Positions 55,247 to 62,960 of a stretch of 64,000 nucleotides of DNA are shown piece after piece. The notes below the pieces were generated by a model that had not been told where the DNA came from, did not search any database, and saw only the letters and a program-made list of their open reading frames with translations. Source of the DNA: Nibribacter koreensis (lineage in GTDB: Bacteria; Bacteroidota; Bacteroidia; Cytophagales; Hymenobacteraceae); the NCBI RefSeq assembly GCF_039541795.1, contig NZ_BAABGX010000001.1:1488001-1552000 (forward strand), written 5' to 3'. The position numbers and the translations under genes are program-made. Position 1 is the stretch's first letter. Each line of letters opens with the position of its first letter.

Positions 55247-56809
55247 ATGCGCAAGCCCTTTGCCTCCTCTCCTGCTTTGGCTGAATGGTTGGTCTTGGGC
55301 GCATTGGTGTTGTTTAAGATAGCCTTGCAGTACCTGCTGGTAGATGACAGCTATGACCTGCACCGTGACGAGTACTTGCACCTTGACCAAGCCAATCATC
55401 TGGCGGCCGGGTATCTGTCGGTGCCGCCGTTTACGTCTTGGGTGGCCTTTCTTATAAAAGCACTGGGCAATACTAAGTTCTGGGTGCAGTTCTTCCCGGC
55501 CTTGTTTGGAGCACTCACGCTGGTGACGGGTTGGTGGACGGTGCATGAGCTGGGAGGCGGCTGGTATGCCAAACTCTTGGCCGTTTTTGGATTGCTCTTT
55601 TCCAGCCTCCTGCGGGTAAACATGCTCTTTCAGCCTAACTCTGTAGATGTGCTGGCCTGGACTCTGGTCTTTTATCTTTTGATTAAGTATGTGCACCACC
55701 AGCAGTCTAGAGATCTGCTTTGGCTGGGCGCGGTGGTTGGCTTTGGTTTGCTGAACAAGTACAACTTGGCGTTTCTGCTCTTGGGGCTGTTGCCGGCGCT
55801 GGCCCTCACCAAACATCGCCCCATGTTCACTAAACCAGCTCTTTACGCGGCAGTCGGCTTGGCCTTTTTGATTGTCTTGCCAAACGTCTGGTGGCAATGG
55901 AGTAACGGTTGGCCGGTCATCCACCACATGCAGGAGTTAGACGCTACGCAGTTGGTGAACGTGGACCGGTTTGCTTTCTGGCAGGACCAATTGCTTTTCT
56001 TCTTTGGGAGTTTGTTTTTGATTGGGGCGGCGTTTGTGGGCTTTGTTCTCTACGCGCCATTAAAACATTACCGGTTTATTGGCTTGGCCTACCTGTTTAC
56101 CATGCTGCTGTTCACCTATCTGCGGGCCAAGAACTACTATGCCATAGGCTTGTACCCAGTGCTGCTTTGCGCCGGGGCGGTGTACTGGGAGCATCTGTTC
56201 AGCCAAAGCTGGAAACGCTTTACCCGCCCTCTCTGGATGGCTGTGAACCTGCTCTTATTTCTGCCTGTCATTAAAGTGGTGTTTCCGGTGTTGTCTCCAC
56301 AGGAAATACATGCCAACGCCGCGCCATTCAAAGACCTGAATCTGTTAAAGTGGGAAGACGGTAAAGACCATGACCTGCCCCAAGACTTTGCCGATATGCT
56401 AGGCTGGCGTGAACTGACGAGCGACGTAGAAAAGGCATTTGCGCTGGTGCCTGTAAAAGAGAGAGCCAACACCCTCCTTATCTGTGATAATTACGGTCAG
56501 GCGGGCGCGGTCAATTTTTACAAAGCCAAACACTTGCCCGCGGCGGTATCCTTTAACGCAGACTATATCTTCTGGTACCCCACTGAGCTGCGGGTGCAGA
56601 ACATTGTCCTGGTCAAAGAGCTGGGCGAAGCGCCGCTCCGCGAAGAAGAGAAACCCATGGTACAGTCAGTAACGGTTATTGATTCCATCACCACCCCATT
56701 TGCGCGCGAACGGGGCGCTACCGTTTATTTACTCAAAGGCATCTCCCCCATTTTAACCCAACAGCTGGTAGCCCACGCGCAGGTAAGAAAAAAAGAGTGG
56801 CGACAATGA
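55247..56809 (+). CDS. Glycosyltransferase family 39 (PMT-like) membrane protein
   Basis: 520 residues with about ten membrane segments. The N-terminal periplasmic loop has the catalytic-type acidic pair DSYDLHRDEYLHLDQA (Asp-Glu near residues 33-47), followed by VPPFTSWVAFLIKALGNTKF. NVWWQWSNGWPVIHHMQEL is the second conserved loop. PMT/ArnT-like enzymes move sugars from lipid carriers to proteins or lipids at the membrane surface. Like the GT117 protein at 40336 it belongs to the GT-C fold group. Acceptor unknown. A convergent terminator at 56892 ends the gene. Confidence 0.9.
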   Translation: MRKPFASSPALAEWLVLGALVLFKIALQYLLVDDSYDLHRDEYLHLDQANHLAAGYLSVPPFTSWVAFLIKALGNTKFWVQFFPALFGALTLVTGWWTVHELGGGWYAKLLAVFGLLFSSLLRVNMLFQPNSVDVLAWTLVFYLLIKYVHHQQSRDLLWLGAVVGFGLLNKYNLAFLLLGLLPALALTKHRPMFTKPALYAAVGLAFLIVLPNVWWQWSNGWPVIHHMQELDATQLVNVDRFAFWQDQLLFFFGSLFLIGAAFVGFVLYAPLKHYRFIGLAYLFTMLLFTYLRAKNYYAIGLYPVLLCAGAVYWEHLFSQSWKRFTRPLWMAVNLLLFLPVIKVVFPVLSPQEIHANAAPFKDLNLLKWEDGKDHDLPQDFADMLGWRELTSDVEKAFALVPVKERANTLLICDNYGQAGAVNFYKAKHLPAAVSFNADYIFWYPTELRVQNIVLVKELGEAPLREEEKPMVQSVTVIDSITTPFARERGATVYLLKGISPILTQQLVAHAQVRKKEWRQ

Positions 56810-56827
56810 TAAGCCAGAAAAGGATTT

Positions 56828-56865
56828 CGTTTTTGGCCTACTTTCTGGAAAACTGCGAGAAAATG
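56828..56865. repeat. Dispersed palindrome, family P (degenerate right arm)
   Basis: CGTTTTTGGCCTACTTTC left arm is near consensus; right arm is AAACTGCGAGAAAATGA. Confidence 0.75.
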
Positions 56866-56891
56866 ACTTTTGCGCTTACCTCCTCTAAAAA

Positions 56892-56923
56892 CAGAAAAGG
56901 CCAGCAATTGCTGACCTTTTCTG
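56892..56923. terminator. Bidirectional terminator between GT39 and the Spy-like gene
   Basis: CAGAAAAGG/CCTTTTCTG outer stem with an inner AGCAATTGCT palindrome, between converging genes. Confidence 0.75.
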
Positions 56924-56949
56924 GCACATACAGGGGATACGCAATGTGA

Positions 56950-57423
56950 TTAGCTTTTCTGCAAAGCCTTTTGTCCTCTGCCTTGACGTTGACCTTTTTT
57001 AGCGGCTTTTTTTTCCTTCATCTCCTTGCGGTCGGCCTCAAACTGGGCGTATTGCTTTTTGTTCAAGATGCTTTTGATTTCGGCGTTGTACTGCTCGTGC
57101 TTGGCTTTTCTGGCCTGGCGCTGGGCCGGGTCTTTCTGCGTGGCTTCCATACGGTTGCTGCGCTGGGCGGCCATCTCATTGGATTGCTTTAAGAACAGGG
57201 CCTGCAATTTGGCTTGCTGTGACTTGTTGAGGTCATATTTCTTGGCCATCATCTCGGTACGCTTGGCCGCTCTCTCTTCTGGAGATTTGCGCACTCTTTC
57301 TTGACCGTCCTTGCGAACACGCTGCTCAGAGCGTTCTTTTCTTACCTTTTGAGGAGCATCTTGGGCAAACGAGGTTCCGGCAAATAGCACTCCCATGGAG
57401 AGCATTAAAATCAACTTCTTCAT
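56950..57423 (-). CDS. Small Spy/CpxP-like periplasmic protein (DUF4890-like)
   Basis: 157 residues. Signal peptide LILMLSMGVLFAGTSFAQ. The mature part is very rich in Lys, Arg, Gln and Ala and fully helical: TEMMAKKYDLNKSQQAKLQA and ILNKKQYAQFEADRKEMKEK resemble the paired LTxxQ-type helices of Spy/CpxP chaperones. It ends in basic KKGQRQGRGQKALQ. Periplasmic; a chaperone role is inferred from composition. Single gene. Confidence 0.78.
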   Translation of the reverse strand: MKKLILMLSMGVLFAGTSFAQDAPQKVRKERSEQRVRKDGQERVRKSPEERAAKRTEMMAKKYDLNKSQQAKLQALFLKQSNEMAAQRSNRMEATQKDPAQRQARKAKHEQYNAEIKSILNKKQYAQFEADRKEMKEKKAAKKGQRQGRGQKALQKS

Positions 57424-57636
57424 ATGTAGTTTACTTAGGGGGTTAGTTTCTTATTATCTAGATTCAACAAGTGAGAAGACCATCTACCACCTGCTTGACT
57501 GTCTATATTCAAAGCCCGTGCCAAAACCGAAATTCATCAGTTAAATAATTGACTATTTTTTAAATTCCCCCTTTCATTAAATTGATAACAGTTTAGTTTA
57601 AATTTCACAACTACTTGAAAATCAATTTCAAACTTT

Positions 57637-57787
57637 GAATCTGTTTAGAGTTTTCTAAAATTCTATGGCGCAAGCGTCCGCTTGTGTCCGCACGCATTAT
57701 TGATCTGGCATGCGTGCGGACACAAGCGGACGCTTGCGCCATGGAACCCACTTGTATATCGACTTTTCATAAACTCTAAACAGATTC
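57637..57787. repeat. Possible MITE-like element with 17-bp terminal inverted repeats
   Basis: GAATCTGTTTAGAGTTT at 57637-57653 and its exact complement at 57771-57787 enclose 117 bases containing the long REP-like palindrome at 57665-57742. Flanking TTT on both sides may be a target duplication. No transposase is encoded. Confidence 0.55.
57665..57742. repeat. REP-like long palindrome, copy 1
   Basis: Perfect 33-bp arms (beginning ATGGCGCAAGCGTCCGC, ending GTCCGCACGCAT) with a 12-base loop TATTGATCTGGC. A second copy is at 59458-59539. Confidence 0.92.
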
Positions 57788-57814
57788 TTTGATATCATTG
57801 AAAGATGCAAGCAT

Positions 57815-57850
57815 AAAAAAAGCACACCCTCTTTATAAGAAGATGTGCCT
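57815..57850 (-). terminator. Terminator of hemA
   Basis: On the minus strand GCACA-TCTTCTT-ATA-AAGAGGG-TGTGC forms an imperfect hairpin followed by a U run (A tract 57815-57821). Confidence 0.7.
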
Positions 57851-57906
57851 TTTGAATTTATGATCTAGTAGCATCATGCTCTGCACGAGAGCCACACTGG
57901 TAGTAT

Positions 57907-59175
57907 TTACCCAGAAACGGTGGCTGGCTCTAATTGGAACAGAGCGCTCAAGCCCTCTAGCAAAGCTTCAGACTCGCCGCGTTGGCAGGCAGCCTTTAGC
58001 TCCAAAGCGGGCATTTTCACAATCTTGTTTAAGATGTTCTTGGTGATGGTTTCTACCATTTCCTTCTCATTGGCGCTTAAGTTCTTGACGTAACGCGCCA
58101 ATTCACGCTGTCTTATTTCTTCCAGGCGGTTCTTGAACTGTTGCAAAGCTGGGGACATGGCCATTTCTTTGGTCCAGGTTTTAAACTCGTCCATGCTCTC
58201 TGCTACAATGGCTTCTACCGCCGGAATTGCCGCTAATCTAATTTCCAGGGCCTCTGTTGCGCGGTTCTTGATGGTGTCAATGTTGTAGACTTCCACGCCG
58301 TTCAATTCTTCTAAAGCGGCGTCAATGCTACGCGGCATAGACAAATCCACGAAGAACTTCTGGTTCAAAACGCCTTGTTGTTCTACCACTTCCTTACTGA
58401 TAAAAAAGCAATCGCCGGGTACTGATGAGATGACCACGTCTGCCAGGGCAATCTCTTGCCAAACGTTTTCCCAGTACACCGCGTTGGCGTTGCATTTAGT
58501 GGCCAGGTCTACTGCTTTTCTGTGGGTACGGTTGGCAATGATGATGTTGTTTAAATCAGACTTCTGGAAGTTGTCGCATACATTGGCGCCAATGTCGCCT
58601 ACCCCAATCATGAGCACCCTTGGGTTTACCAGATCTTTGGTTAGTTCTTCTACCAGTTCTACCGTGGCATAGGATACTGAGGCGGCACCGTCTCTAAACG
58701 CTGTCTCATTGCACACGCGCTTGTTGGTGAAGAAGATGGTGTGCAACAACCGGTGCAGGAAAGGACCGGCCATATTGGCGTCTGCCGCCCACTGGTAAGC
58801 GTTCTTCACCTGGTTCATGATCTGCATGTCGCCTACCACCTGTGACTCCAAGCCCAGGCCCACGTTGAACAAGTGCTTAACGGCATCGTCATGATTGGTG
58901 ATGGAAATGAAATACGGCGCTACTTCTTTGGTGGCAATGAAGCCGCGCTCTAGGGCAATCAATTTGATAAGTTCTGTAGAGTAGTCCTGGTCTGCGGTGT
59001 AATACACCTCGGTGCGGTTGCAGGTAGAAAGCACCATGGCTTCTTGGATGGCCGTGAAGTCTTTGATTTTGTCCAACAGGTTCTTGCCGGCAATCTCATT
59101 TAAAGACACAGCTTCTCTTACCGCTATGGGAGCTTGCTTATAAGATAACGTCAGGACTTTGAAGGTGCTTTGCAT
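57907..59175 (-). CDS. hemA: Glutamyl-tRNA reductase
   Basis: 422 residues. The catalytic Cys52 lies in MVLSTCNRTEVYY. GLGLESQVVGDMQIMNQVKN is the substrate-site signature, and VLMIGVGDIGANVCDNF is the NADPH-binding motif. A C-terminal dimerisation region (QQFKNRLEEIRQRELARYVK) follows. It reduces Glu-tRNA(Glu) to glutamate-1-semialdehyde, the first step of haem synthesis in this pathway. Haem need for catalases, cytochromes and oxidases in the window makes its control of interest: the promoter at 59198-59240 has a CRP/FNR-like box, as hemA genes of other bacteria do. Not followed by other hem genes. Confidence 0.95.
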   Translation of the reverse strand: MQSTFKVLTLSYKQAPIAVREAVSLNEIAGKNLLDKIKDFTAIQEAMVLSTCNRTEVYYTADQDYSTELIKLIALERGFIATKEVAPYFISITNHDDAVKHLFNVGLGLESQVVGDMQIMNQVKNAYQWAADANMAGPFLHRLLHTIFFTNKRVCNETAFRDGAASVSYATVELVEELTKDLVNPRVLMIGVGDIGANVCDNFQKSDLNNIIIANRTHRKAVDLATKCNANAVYWENVWQEIALADVVISSVPGDCFFISKEVVEQQGVLNQKFFVDLSMPRSIDAALEELNGVEVYNIDTIKNRATEALEIRLAAIPAVEAIVAESMDEFKTWTKEMAMSPALQQFKNRLEEIRQRELARYVKNLSANEKEMVETITKNILNKIVKMPALELKAACQRGESEALLEGLSALFQLEPATVSG

Positions 59176-59197
59176 TGCTTTCTCTCAGATTACATTA

Positions 59198-59240
59198 CAA
59201 AAGTACAGTGGTACCTTACATCAAAACATGACATTGGTCA
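59198..59240 (-). promoter_or_regulatory. hemA promoter with CRP/FNR-like box
   Basis: Minus-7 box TACTTTTG at 59198-59205 (minus strand; exact TAnnTTTG), a TTTTG minus-33 at 59222-59226 after 16 bases, and TGAC-ATTG-GTCA at 59229-59240. Box centre 59234.5 is exactly 29.5 bp from the minus-7 element, as at 549-592 and 36008-36050. Confidence 0.65.
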
Positions 59241-59285
59241 CTTGTTTAGTAAGAATGCCTCAGTTTTAGGAATTATGAGGAAATG

Positions 59286-59323
59286 CGTTTTAAGCTTGTT
59301 TTCTGGTAATTAGGCTAAAAACG
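59286..59323. repeat. Dispersed palindrome, family P
   Basis: CGTTTTAAGCTTGTTTTC and GGTAATTAGGCTAAAAACG arms, upstream of the hemA promoter. Confidence 0.8.
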
Positions 59324-59457
59324 GAAGAATGAGATTAAGCAAATTTGCTTGCATTGGTTCATGGTGCAGACGCTCTCAGGTCCTTCAGACACTACGAGGT
59401 CTTTTGAGCTAGCGCAGGTTTAAGCTTGACCTACTTAGAGGATGCAATATAAAAGAG

Positions 59458-59539
59458 CCATGGCGCAAGCGTCCGCTTGTGTCCGCACGCATTTTTGATC
59501 TGGCATGCGTGCGGACACAAGCGGACGCTTGCGCCATGG
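59458..59539. repeat. REP-like long palindrome, copy 2
   Basis: 35-bp arms beginning CCATGGCGCAAGCGTCC, nearly identical to copy 1, with loop TTTTGATCTGGC (one base different). It lacks the outer inverted repeat of copy 1 and lies 25 bases before a family P copy. Confidence 0.92.
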
Positions 59540-59563
59540 AGTGTTGATTAGAAGAAGGAAATA

Positions 59564-59602
59564 CGTTTTTAGCTTACTTTCTGGAAAACAGACCAAAAAT
59601 GC
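59564..59602. repeat. Dispersed palindrome, family P
   Basis: CGTTTTTAGCTTACTTTC and GGAAAACAGACCAAAAATGC arms. Confidence 0.82.
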
Positions 59603-59639
59603 AGGAAGGGTTGCTGAAAGAAGTGATTAGGGTTAGGCA

Positions 59640-59690
59640 GGTTGACTTATTGGTGATAACACCAACAAGGGCAGCGGTTCTAGCCAGAGA
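59640..59690 (+). repeat. Fragment of the structured non-coding element
   Basis: ATTGGTGATAACACCAACAA and CAGCGGTTCTAGCC match the TTGGTG-hairpin part of copies A and B (24542-24557 and 46350-46370 regions). Only this piece is present. Confidence 0.45.
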
Positions 59691-59695
59691 GGCCA

Positions 59696-60097
59696 TCACA
59701 TAGTATAGGTACCCTCTACAGAAAACTTGTCTTGGAATGTTTCAGAAAGCCATTCTTCATATAAATGGCTCTTCCCTCTTTCTAAGATTCCGAAATTATA
59801 CTGTTTCCCTTTTGCAGTAAAATATAGTTTGTTCTTGTTCCACCATGAATGCTTTAACTCAACCTTCTCGGCATCTTCATAATTGAAAATCACTGATTCA
59901 TGCAGGTCCAAGAATGGATGTAAGTTTTCCTCCTTAAGTTTTTCTACTGGATTAGAGAATAAGAATGGCTCTTGGCTATGAACGCTATATTTAAAGGAAG
60001 CAACCTTACTTAACTTCACTATATACCAGCAAGTTGGTAAAAGCAAAACGACTCCATACTGCCAGTTGGAATATTGAAGAGGACCCAGAATTTTCAT
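59696..60097 (-). CDS. Unknown protein with one membrane segment
   Basis: 133 residues, no family recognised. One hydrophobic segment (WQYGVVLLLPTCWYIVKLSK, about residues 12-32) anchors it; the rest is soluble and aromatic: NPVEKLKEENLHPFLDLHES, VELKHSWWNKNKLYFTAKGK and the end EWLSETFQDKFSVEGTYTM. The gene is more AT-rich than its neighbours and stands alone between non-coding repeats and the phosphorelay operon, which may suggest recent arrival. Coding nature is supported only by length and composition. Confidence 0.6.
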   Translation of the reverse strand: MKILGPLQYSNWQYGVVLLLPTCWYIVKLSKVASFKYSVHSQEPFLFSNPVEKLKEENLHPFLDLHESVIFNYEDAEKVELKHSWWNKNKLYFTAKGKQYNFGILERGKSHLYEEWLSETFQDKFSVEGTYTM

Positions 60098-60193
60098 TTG
60101 CTTGTTTTAGATGATTTCTAAAAAACAAAGACACAAGCCGCAAGGCTTCTTAAGTCTTACATCTTGTGTCCTATGTCTTGTGTCTGGCAAACT

Positions 60194-61255
60194 CTAATTC
60201 CGCATGCGGCTCAACTTCTCAAGGTTCAAGAGGATGATTTTACTGCCGCGGGTGTCTATGAGCTTTTCGTCTTTGAAGTCTGCCAGGGTGCGGATGACGG
60301 TTTCTTTGGAGGCACCCACAATACTGGCCAAGTCCTCTCTTGAGATGATGATTTCAGTTTTGCCGTCTACTTCCTGCTGGTATTGTTTTTCTACCAAAAG
60401 CAAAGCCTCTGCTACGCGTTTGCGCACGGAGTTGTAAGCTAGTTTTAGGAGACGGTCCTCGCGGTCTGCCAGGTTATCTGACAGGATTTTGATGAACTTG
60501 TTGGCTACGTCGCGGTTCTGGTGCAGGAGCGCAAAGAAGTCTTCCTTGGGAATCACGTATACTTCAGAATCCTCCAGCGCCATGGCTGACTCACGGTAGG
60601 TGCTGTCTTCCAGCAAATCCAGGTAGCCTATGAAATCGCCGTCTTTGTAGAGATTAGTGATGTACTCACGTCCTTCTTCATTGGACTTGTAGCCCTTCAC
60701 TTTGCCCTTGTTCAAAAAGAACAAGGAGTTGGGGTAACTGCCTTCCAGAAACAGGTTGTTCTTCTTTTTGAAGAGCGTAACGCGGCGCTTGTCTGAGATG
60801 AGGTTGTTGAGTTCTTCAAAACCCTTGGCCTCTTCTACAAATTGCTCCAGGCCCTGGGCGGTCTTCTGGAAATCCTGGCGCAGGATCTCACTTTTCTTGA
60901 GGCGCATCTCTACGGCATCCAACAGTTCCAGGTCGTCAAAAGGCTTGGTCAGGTAATCATCGGCGCCCAGGTTCATGCCTTTCCTGAAGTCCTCTTTCTC
61001 AGACTTGGCCGTCAAGAAGACAAACGGAATGCTGGAGGTCTCTGGGTTCTTGCCCAGCATGTGCAACACGCCGTAGCCGTCCAACTGCGGCATCATGATG
61101 TCACAGATGATCAGGTCTGGCTTCTCTTGGCGGGCCAGCTCTACGCCTATTTTTCCGTTTTCTGCCTCAAACACCTGGTAGTTGGCCAAAGTAAGAATCT
61201 CGGCGGTGTTTTCTCTGATTTCCTGATTGTCTTCTATGAGCAGTATCTTTTTCAT
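60194..61255 (-). CDS. Response regulator with receiver and CRP/FNR-type output (REC-cNMP-HTH)
   Basis: 353 residues. Receiver domain 1-120 with Asp52 (IICDIMMPQLDG) and Lys in YLTKPFDDLE. Residues about 150-265 are a cyclic-nucleotide-binding-like domain (FKKKNNLFLEGSYPNSLFFL, NKGKVKGYK). The C-terminus is a Crp-type helix-turn-helix: ISREDLASIVGASKETVIRT, with E-T-V-I-R in the recognition helix, the position of E and R in CRP/FNR. This joins phosphorelay control to a CRP-like regulator. It is last in an operon with two kinases and a single-domain receiver. It is a candidate for the factor binding TGAC-N4-GTCA boxes, including the one at nearby hemA; this link is inference. Confidence 0.92.
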   Translation of the reverse strand: MKKILLIEDNQEIRENTAEILTLANYQVFEAENGKIGVELARQEKPDLIICDIMMPQLDGYGVLHMLGKNPETSSIPFVFLTAKSEKEDFRKGMNLGADDYLTKPFDDLELLDAVEMRLKKSEILRQDFQKTAQGLEQFVEEAKGFEELNNLISDKRRVTLFKKKNNLFLEGSYPNSLFFLNKGKVKGYKSNEEGREYITNLYKDGDFIGYLDLLEDSTYRESAMALEDSEVYVIPKEDFFALLHQNRDVANKFIKILSDNLADREDRLLKLAYNSVRKRVAEALLLVEKQYQQEVDGKTEIIISREDLASIVGASKETVIRTLADFKDEKLIDTRGSKIILLNLEKLSRMRN

Positions 61256-61290
61256 TTTTAAGCTGATTTGGGGAAAATAAGCGAAAAACG
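61253..61290. repeat. Family P palindrome spanning a stop/start junction
   Basis: Minus strand CGTTTTTCGCTTATTTTCC and AAATCAGCTTAAAAATG arms. It contains the last codons and stop of the REC-kinase gene, and its final ATG is the start codon of the REC-CRP gene. Confidence 0.7.
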
Positions 61291-62484
61291 GGAGCCTTTG
61301 TTCAATTCACTTTCATAGTGCATGGTACCTTCCATTACTTCTACGTAGCGCTTGACAATGTTCAGGCCCAGGCCCGTACCCTGTATGTTGGTGGCGTTCT
61401 GCGCCCTGAAGAACGGCGTAAACAAATGCACCTGGTCAGCTTTGGGAATGCCAATGCCTTGGTCTTGCACGGTGATGGTCACGGCTGAACTGGTCACTTC
61501 AGTAGAGAACAGAATGGGTTTGCCCTCGCCAGAATATTTACTGCCGTTAGACAGCAGGTTGAGCAAAATGTTCTTGAGCAGTTGCTTGTCCAGGTGAACC
61601 AGCGTCTGGTCACCGGTATGCTGGTATTGAATCTGCTGGCCTTCCTTCAAAAGCCCCTGCATGTCCTCCACAGCTTCCTGCGAGAAGTCAACTAAATCAA
61701 ACGTGCTGGGCAGGTTATGTACTTTGCCTTCCTCAATGCGGCTCATGGACAAGAAGTCGTTGAGGATGGTAGTGAGGTTTTCTACGGCAGACTTTATGCG
61801 CGCCACGTGTTTCTGGCGCTTGTCATCATCCTCAGTAGACTTATATTTTCCAATGAGCGAGGCTGAGGAAAGCACTGTGCTCAAAGGCGTCCTAAACTCA
61901 TGCGAGGCCGTGGTCACGAACCTTGACTTCAATTCGTTTAACTCTTTTTCTTTTTGCAGGGCCTTCTGGATGTCTGCCTGCGCCTCATGCAAGATCCGGT
62001 TGGTGTTCTCCAGTTTTTGGATGGCCTCGGCTAATTCTTGGGTGCGTTCTTCTACCCGTTGCTCCAACTCAGAATTGAGCTTGTGTATTTCTTCCAGGCT
62101 TTTGGCATGCTCCAGGCTGTACCGGATGGAGCGCTCCAGGTCAAAGGGGTTAAACGTGCCTTTGACCAGATAATCTGAGGCACCTGCGCGCATGGCCTTC
62201 TCATCGGTTTCGCGGTCTGTCTGGCCGGTGAGCAAGATAAAAGGCGCTGTGCAACCGGCCTCTACCGCCTTGGTGATGAGTTCCAGCCCGTCATGCGCCC
62301 CCAGAAAGAAGTCCACCAGGTACACGTCATACTTGTTCTGCTTGACCAGTTCCAGGGCTTCTTTAAAAGACGCGGTCCAGTCCAGGGTGTATTGTCTGCC
62401 TGGTATGTCTTCTATGATGTCACGGGTTATGATGTAGTCATCCTCATCATCATCTACCAGCAGAATTCTGATTTTGTCTTGCAT
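61258..62484 (-). CDS. Receiver-histidine kinase hybrid
   Basis: 408 residues. N-terminal receiver (1-125) with acidic VDDDEDD and Asp58 (VYLVDFFLGAHDG); Lys in YLVKGTFNPF. A coiled coil (about 130-195; LEQRVEERTQELAEAIQKLE) leads to the H-box RFVTTASHEFRTPLSTVLSS, N-box LLNLLSNGSKYSGEG, VQDQGIGIPKADQ and IQGTGLGLNIVKRYVEVMEG. The receiver precedes the kinase, so this protein can take phosphate from an upstream kinase and pass it on. It starts 15 bases after the single-domain receiver gene and ends two bases before the REC-CRP gene. The C-terminal residues overlap a family P copy. Confidence 0.93.
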   Translation of the reverse strand: MQDKIRILLVDDDEDDYIITRDIIEDIPGRQYTLDWTASFKEALELVKQNKYDVYLVDFFLGAHDGLELITKAVEAGCTAPFILLTGQTDRETDEKAMRAGASDYLVKGTFNPFDLERSIRYSLEHAKSLEEIHKLNSELEQRVEERTQELAEAIQKLENTNRILHEAQADIQKALQKEKELNELKSRFVTTASHEFRTPLSTVLSSASLIGKYKSTEDDDKRQKHVARIKSAVENLTTILNDFLSMSRIEEGKVHNLPSTFDLVDFSQEAVEDMQGLLKEGQQIQYQHTGDQTLVHLDKQLLKNILLNLLSNGSKYSGEGKPILFSTEVTSSAVTITVQDQGIGIPKADQVHLFTPFFRAQNATNIQGTGLGLNIVKRYVEVMEGTMHYESELNKGSRFSLIFPKSA

Positions 62485-62499
62485 GCAGAAAACGGTGGC

Positions 62500-62949
62500 T
62501 TAGGCTTTGGGCAGTTCTACAATCTGGAACCAGTATTTGCTAAGGGTCTGCATCACGTCCACCAGTCCGGCAAAAGTCACGGGCTTGGTAATGAAAGAAC
62601 TCACGCCCAGGTCATAGGTGCGCAGTACGTCTTCCTCGGCCTTGGAGGTAGTCAAGACCACTACCGGAATCACGCGCAGATGGTCGTCAGACTTGATTTC
62701 TTTAAGCGCCTCGCGGCCGTCTTTTTTGGGCATGTTAAGATCCAGCAGGATGAGGCCGGGGGTTGGGTACTCATTTTTATCTGAGAATTTACCGCGGTTG
62801 TGCAGGTAATCCATCAGTTCTTCGCCGTTCTCTACAAACTGGATGTTGTTCATGAGCCTACTCTCATCTAACGCTTCTTTGACCAGCATGCGGTCTTCGG
62901 CGTCATCTTCAGCGATGAGAATAATGATAGGTCTTTTACTATGCGGCAT
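62500..62949 (-). CDS. Single-domain response regulator (Rcp1/CheY type)
   Basis: 149 residues, one receiver domain: acidic LIAEDDAEDR, Asp70 in LILLDLNMPKKDGREALKEI, Thr-Ser in VVLTTSKAEED and Lys in FITKPVTFAGL. It has no output domain. Its form (long insertion before the Asp and the LNMPKKDG motif) is that of Rcp1-like partners of phytochrome-type or PAS kinases. In the operon it can carry phosphate between the PAS-kinase encoded 11 bases upstream and the REC-kinase downstream. Confidence 0.94.
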   Translation of the reverse strand: MPHSKRPIIILIAEDDAEDRMLVKEALDESRLMNNIQFVENGEELMDYLHNRGKFSDKNEYPTPGLILLDLNMPKKDGREALKEIKSDDHLRVIPVVVLTTSKAEEDVLRTYDLGVSSFITKPVTFAGLVDVMQTLSKYWFQIVELPKA

Positions 62950-62960
62950 ACTATGCGAGT

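Noticed and set aside
55580..55612. CCGTTTTTGGATTGCTCTTTTCC within the GT39 gene
   Set aside because: Only partial resemblance to family P and no complementary arm; AVFGLLFSS is ordinary membrane-helix sequence.
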